A stretch of DNA of 55,686 bases, taken from the NCBI RefSeq assembly GCF_000337135.1, contig NZ_AOIN01000091.1:16334-72019 (forward strand), read 5' to 3'. Position 1 is the first letter of the stretch. Each line of letters starts with the position of its first letter. This document shows positions 51,614-55,686 of the stretch, piece after piece. The translations under genes were made by a program, and so were the position numbers. This DNA comes from Natrialba chahannaoensis JCM 10990. GTDB lineage: Archaea > Halobacteriota > Halobacteria > Halobacteriales > Natrialbaceae. Under the pieces are notes generated by a model. That model did no database searches and had not been told where the DNA came from. It saw only the letters and a program-made list of their open reading frames with translations.

Positions 51614-51915
51614 GTAGCGCTCTCTTCGCTCGGAACCGCTGTTTCACTCGAGAGACTGACTCGTGAAGTGGTACTACAGTGACACAGGCGAAACAGTAGC
51701 GACATCGACTATCCAGTACCGAACACAGCCAGCGAATCCGAACTCTCCTCGCGTCGAACCAGTCGCCGTTCATACCGTAGCCAGCTAGTTTCTACACCAT
51801 TATGCAAGGACAAAATACCGCAGGTTAAAGTCAGTGGTTCGCAAATTGGATGACGTGTATGAGGGCCGACGACGAACTGCTCGCCGAGACGCGACCACTG
51901 ACGTCACACTAAGCA
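51614..51915. other. Intergenic region between DUF7563 copy 2 and DUF7344 copy 3
   Basis: About 300 bases. An AT-richer stretch at 51785-51835 may hold the DUF7344 promoter. I see no gene. Confidence 0.45.
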
Positions 51916-52419
51916 ATGTCTGTGCAGAGGACTAGATCTGAGACGCTCGCGGAAAGCGAGGTGTTTCACATCCTCGGTAACGACAGGCGGCGTGCAATCG
52001 TCCAGTTGCTCGCACGCCAGTCCGGACACGTCGACGTCTCGGACGTCGCAACGGAGATCGCTGCAACCGAATCCGACACGACGCCCGTTCCGAACAACCT
52101 CTACAAGAGCGTCTACGTCTCCCTGCAACAGACACATCTCCCGCAACTCGAGGAGGATGCCGTCATCGAGTACGACTCTGACGCGAAAACCATCCAATCC
52201 GGTCCGAACTTCGAGACCGTCGTCGGCTACATCGACGGCCACGACGGCGACCGCTCGACTGTCTTGCAGTTCCACCTTGCCGCCTGTTTTCTCGGCCTCG
52301 GACTGATCGCGCTAGCCGGCCTCGATCTGCCAGTGTTCTCGAGTGTAGATCCAGTCTTCTGGAGCGTCCTCATTCTGCTTGCCGTCGCGGTGAGCAGCCT
52401 CTATCGACTGTTTTACTGA
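51916..52419 (+). CDS. DUF7344-type winged-helix membrane protein (copy 3)
   Basis: A 167-residue predicted regulator like copies 1 and 2. ESEVFHILGNDRRRAIVQLLARQSGHVDVSDVATEIAATESDTTPVPNNLYKSVYVSLQQTHLPQLEEDAVIEYDSDAKTIQSGPNFETVVGYI forms the winged helix. Two membrane segments follow (about 120-137 and 144-163: FWSVLILLAVAVSSLYRLF). Here the AAWEND block reads AATESD and the linker is shorter, so it is the most divergent copy. It stands alone on the plus strand, with no strong operator-like repeats upstream. Confidence 0.82.
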   Translation: MSVQRTRSETLAESEVFHILGNDRRRAIVQLLARQSGHVDVSDVATEIAATESDTTPVPNNLYKSVYVSLQQTHLPQLEEDAVIEYDSDAKTIQSGPNFETVVGYIDGHDGDRSTVLQFHLAACFLGLGLIALAGLDLPVFSSVDPVFWSVLILLAVAVSSLYRLFY

Positions 52420-52736
52420 TCGAGTCTCGGACTCCGTCCCGGGCCCGTATCCGGACCCGGTATCGTGGTTCAATGAGTGGGCAGAAGCCGACCAGTCTCG
52501 AGTAGTAGCGCACGCTAATCGGCCTGATTGTGGTCAGAAGAACAGTTGGATGCACTGCAACAGTGATCAGTGGGGAACAGGTGTGCCGAAGGAGGTCTAT
52601 CGACTGGAAGAAGTGCGTGACCGTGTGGTAGCGGTGTTCGTTGACGTGTGGTTCGTCGAATGTCGTCGGAATCCGTCGGGAATTTGTCGAGATTCTTCGC
52701 GGGAAATGAGGAGACGCGAATAAACGTGTGACGCGC
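52420..52736. other. Intergenic region, no gene supported
   Basis: About 317 bases. CCCGGGCCCGTATCCGGACC-like palindromic words near 52437 are seen; nothing else. Confidence 0.45.
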
Positions 52737-53984
52737 TTAGGCGAGCGCGGCGGTCACGTCGTCAGTAGTCTCGTTCTCGGTCGGTGATGGACAGTCGCCG
52801 TTGGTGGCGATTTCGTCCTCGTCATCGTTGACGTACTCGGCTTCGTCACCGTTCTCATCGACGCCATTCTCCGGCTCTTCGATCACGTCTCCGATCATGT
52901 CGTGGTCCGCAATGATGACTATGATCGTTGCCTGTTCGACGGTTACGTCGAATGCACCGGTGGCTGACTCGTCGTCAGCGTCAATGGGATCGTCCCTGTC
53001 GTCGGTGCCAGCGTCGTCGGGTCCGGGACAGTCGGTTCCGATTTCGGTATCGGTGTCTGCGTCAGTGTCAGTGTCAGTGTCAGTGTCTGCGTCAGTTTCT
53101 GTTTCGGTGTCGGTTTCAGCATCGGTCTCGGTCTCCGCAATACCGTCCATCGCACTGTGATCGTCGAACACGACGAAGACGGTCGCCTGTTCGATCGTCA
53201 CGTCGAACGAGTCGTCTTCGTCAGTATCGTCGGCGCGGTCGTCATCGGTTTCGTCGCACTCGTTAATTTCGTCGTCAACATCGTACTCATCGTCAGTGTC
53301 CGCTGGCTCATCGTGGTCGTCAGCCGAGCCACAGCAGACACCGTCATCAGTTTCTGTGGCCTCATCGTCGTTGACCGCCTCATCAGTGTCTGTCTCTGTC
53401 TCAGTATCTGTCTCGTCGTGATCAACATCGTCAGCTTCGTCCAGCGAATCGCCATCGTCGACGCCGTGGGTAACCACGACGATCGTCGCGGACTCGAGTG
53501 TGAGCTCGTCCTGACCCTCGGTCATGGCCGCCTCGTCTATGAGGTCATCCTCGATGATGACGAGAATCGATGCGCTGTCGATATCGTGTTCTCCGGCGGT
53601 TTCGTCGCCGGCTTCGGCGAGACCGGTGATCGTTGGCTCTTCAATGGTGACCTCGAGCTGGTGGTCGGCCATGGCACCGTTGTAGTTGTTCTGCTGGTCG
53701 TTGTGGTTGTGTTCCTCGTGTTCGTGGTTATCGTGACCGTGTTCGTAGTCTCCGTACTGGCCGTACAGACCGTGCACAACGAGGAGTGCACGGTCGATAG
53801 TAACAGTTAGTTCGCCGTCGGTCGGCCTCTCAACTGGCTCCTCATCATCGACGGGTGGTTCGGGGACGTCGACAGGTTCATCGTCGGTTTCGTCGGGTTT
53901 GTCGTAGTCGTCTGGTTTCTCGTTTTCCTTGTTGTCCGTGTCGTCTACCGCGTCCTCGTCGTCTTTTTCATCCTTCGGCCGTGT
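52737..53984 (-). pseudogene. Acidic repeat protein, 5' end lost at an insertion sequence
   Basis: The frame runs to a stop codon (TAA at 53985) belonging to the neighbouring transposase remnant. It has no natural start: the peptide begins TRPKDEKDDEDAVDDTDNKENEK, already acidic and repetitive. At least five beta-strand-like units recur, e.g. GELTVTIDRALLVVHG, DELTLESATIVVVTHG, SFDVTIEQATVFVVFDDH and AFDVTVEQATIIVIIADHD, separated by Asp/Glu/Thr linkers. Similar VTIEQATI strands occur in haloarchaeal surface proteins. A GTG at 53777 could still start a 346-residue product. No signal peptide is visible; it would have been in the lost part. Confidence 0.65.
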
Positions 53985-54713
53985 TTAATCGCATGATGGG
54001 AGCGGAATTTCCTGTTTTGCAGCCTTCTTAATGTTGTAAACCGCACACATCAGCGCGATCTCACGAAATTCTCGATACCAGGTTCGCGCTCGCAGGGCGA
54101 CGCCCAGCGAGCGCTTGACAGAAGAGAAAACGGTTTCTGACATTGCTCGTTGGTCGTAGAGCTTGTCATCAATCCGCGCGTTGTGCGGGTGCATGGACGC
54201 AGTGCTTGATCAACGGTCGAATGTCGAATTCTCGGAGGTTTTCTCGAAGCTAGTTACAGTCATAGCCCTTGTCCGCCGTGAGGACGCGCAACTCGCCCGC
54301 GTGCTTGCGGGCGAGTTGATCACAGATCTCTGCATCATTCCCTTCCCACGTCGTAGTACAGTGCAAATCAAGAATCGCTTGCGTATCTGTATCGACGAGT
54401 TTCGTCACTTTCGTCGTTTGAACGCAGTAGTTTGTCCGTCGGCAGTAGTGGCGACTTGCACGGGAGCGGTCGAAGTACGTTGCGTCGATCGCCCCGATCT
54501 CACCGGCTCGTGCAGCTCCGCTGAATAGCGCAGCAGCACTCGGCACACACGCATTTCGAGCCTATCGAACGCTAGATATAACGTGCATGGATGAGGGAGA
54601 TCGGCCGGTTCAAGGCCGATCTCCCGAGTTATTCGTGGTATCTCCGTCAGGATGTCGATGGTCATCCGATAGGACGTCCCAAGGTAAATCCGTAAGCAGT
54701 GAAGCGGAGTCAT
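53985..54713 (-). mobile_element. Decayed IS5-like insertion sequence transposase
   Basis: Three minus-strand fragments read together as one IS5-type DDE transposase. N-terminal part (54547-54713): MTPLHCLRIYLGTSYRMTIDILTEIPRITREIGLEPADLP. Middle part in another frame (54250-54546): GAIDATYFDRSRASRHYCRRTNYCVQTTKVTKLVDTDTQAILDLHCTTTWEGNDAE...LTADKGYDCN, with two catalytic Asp. C-terminal part (53985-54194): DKLYDQRAMSETVFSSVKRSLGVALRARTWYREFREIALMCAVYNIKKAAKQ. Frameshifts near 54546 and a stop near 54250 make it inactive. Terminal repeats were not found with certainty. Confidence 0.8.
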
Positions 54714-54724
54714 CGCATAATCGG

Positions 54725-54759
54725 CGAATCCGCCGCCCCGGTAGGTGGCGGCGGATTCG
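54725..54759. repeat. Perfect 13-bp inverted repeat between the two insertion sequences
   Basis: CGAATCCGCCGCC (54725-54737) and GGCGGCGGATTCG (54747-54759) flank a 9-base loop. It lies beyond the stop of the second transposase and before the start of the first. It could terminate transcription or be an element end. Confidence 0.7.
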
Positions 54760-54791
54760 TTCGTATCGTCGAGGGTGTCATAGAACTCTTG

Positions 54792-55686
54792 TCACACCGT
54801 GATGATTGTGCTTCCCGGATTGTCTCCGCGTTCATAGTTGGTGATTGCAATAACAAGGCGAAGGCACAGCGCGAGGAACACCTGTGCACGTGCGTGGACG
54901 CGGCCTCGGGCGAACGCACGCCCGAGGCCGCAGTCCTTGACTGATTCGTTGGTTCGTTCGACGCCTATTCAGCGGTTATACGTCTCGTCTAGTGTCGGTT
55001 GCTTCAGCTGAACGTCCTCGCTGTGTTCCTCGATACGGTCTTCGACCCTGTACTCGATGTCCTTCGGGTTATCAGTGTTGCGTGGGTTATAGGGGGTGAC
55101 TGGCACGACCCCTGCGGCCAGCAGGTGGTCGTGCCAGTCAAGTGTATCGTACGCGCTGTCACCAAGCATCCACATCGGTTTAGCGACGGCGAGCGCGTCA
55201 CCCGTGACGCGCATCTGGTGCTTGTTTGCTCTCGGTGAACTCCGCTGCAATCGGAATCTTCGACCCGGTCGAAACGATCGTGCAACCGTAGCCGTAGTAG
55301 TACTCTTCAGCCGTTGGATCGTAGCATTTTGATGCGTCAGGATCGGCAGGCATTGCTCTCACGTCTGTCGAATCAATCGAGTAGGTCAAGTTGAGCAGGC
55401 CCCGCAAGGCGGCCTGCTCGACGAGATGGTCGAAAATCACGTCGATGACGTGTTCGAGATCGGTGAGGAAGCGATCGACCGCGTCTCTCGACGGCGGTCG
55501 ATCGAAGCCACAGCTGAGCCAGACGACTGTGTTGTTCAGTTCTCGTGCAACCGGACGGATGCCGTAGATGTCCTTGTAGTAGCAGTGCAGAAACCCACGC
55601 ATCATCTCGGGTGGTTCGTGATCTCGTGTTCGCCCCGTCTCCGCCGGGGCGAACACGTCGAACTCTTCGAGAAACTCGAAGGAGAG
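54792..55686 (-). mobile_element. Decayed DDE transposase of a second insertion sequence, running off the window
   Basis: A minus-strand transposase remnant open to the window edge, where LSFEFLEEFDVFAPAETG continues from outside. Fragments are MMRGFLHCYYKDIYGIRPVARELNN, YSIDSTDVRAMPADPDASKCYDPTAEEYYYGYGCTIVSTGSKIPIAAEFTESKQ, then after a frameshift near 55215 MRVTGDALAVAKPMWMLGDSAYDTLDWHDHLL, and a premature TGA near 54970 followed by GVERTNESVKDCGLGRAFARGRVHARAQVFLALCLRLVIAITNYERGDN up to the final TGA (54792). The two catalytic Asp and the Glu region are recognisable. I know the family from haloarchaea but do not name the element. Confidence 0.8.

Noticed and set aside
53157-53810. Long plus-strand hydrophobic frame opposite the acidic repeat protein
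   Set aside because: It mirrors the acidic Asp/Glu/Val codons on the other strand and lacks features of a membrane protein family.
54850-54858. AATAACAAGG resembling the ATAACAAA element
   Set aside because: It is inside transposase coding sequence (reverse strand LVIAITN) and has a mismatch.
54900-54931. 13-bp inverted repeat GCGGCCTCGGGCG/CGCCCGAGGCCGC as a terminator
   Set aside because: It lies inside transposase coding sequence (VKDCGLGRAFARGRV) and is explained by it.

Overview
The window comes from a haloarchaeon. Its proteins are strongly acidic, it carries archaeal TFB, an XPB/Rad25-type helicase and a HerA-like ATPase, its promoters have TATA boxes about 25-35 bases before largely leaderless starts, and it contains families I know only from haloarchaea (DUF5786, DUF7344, DUF7563, acidic winged-helix regulators). 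The style suggests Natrialbales, but that is inference.

Layout. 1-2.5 kb: a DUF5786 protein and a Kef-type cation/proton antiporter with a UspA-like tail. 3.3-9.5 kb: glmS, glmU and glmM, which make UDP-GlcNAc from fructose-6-phosphate, plus two small regulator-like proteins. 9.5-12.2 kb: a FemAB/GNAT-like transferase coupled to an alkaline-phosphatase-superfamily phosphoesterase. 12.3-19.1 kb: an information-processing island (HerA-like ATPase, Rad25 helicase, TFB). 19.1-24.4 kb: a DUF7344 regulator, a possible structured RNA and two Tat-exported beta-helix paralogues with repeat-rich upstream regions. 24.8-49 kb: a surface-glycan region with a GT-C-like membrane protein, PP-loop enzyme, second phosphoesterase, a deacetylase/oxidoreductase/DUF362/epimerase operon, GT4 and DUF354 proteins, and a five-gene operon predicted to make a diacetamido-uronic-acid nucleotide sugar and add it to a lipid. 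49.6-52.4 kb: PadR, ArsR-like, DUF7563 and DUF7344 proteins. 52.7-55.7 kb: an acidic repeat protein without its start, abutting two decayed insertion sequences; the second runs off the window edge.

How it fits together. GlmS, GlmM and GlmU supply UDP-GlcNAc. The 39.9-45.9 kb operon (6-dehydrogenase, 3-oxidoreductase, PLP aminotransferase, hexapeptide acetyltransferase, GT2) matches the logic of UDP-2,3-diacetamido-2,3-dideoxyglucuronate synthesis. Other transferases, a deacetylase, phosphoesterases and membrane proteins would assemble or remodel a surface polysaccharide.

The strongest unexplained signal is an 8-base element, ATAACAAA, always in the direction of transcription and 16-90 bases ahead of the start codons of nearly every glycan transcription unit and of the padR gene. 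It looks like a shared operator or specialised promoter element. Other intergenic regions carry inverted-repeat arrays, a structured leader and long simple-sequence repeats, some of which run into enzyme coding sequence. I saw no tRNA, rRNA or CRISPR array.
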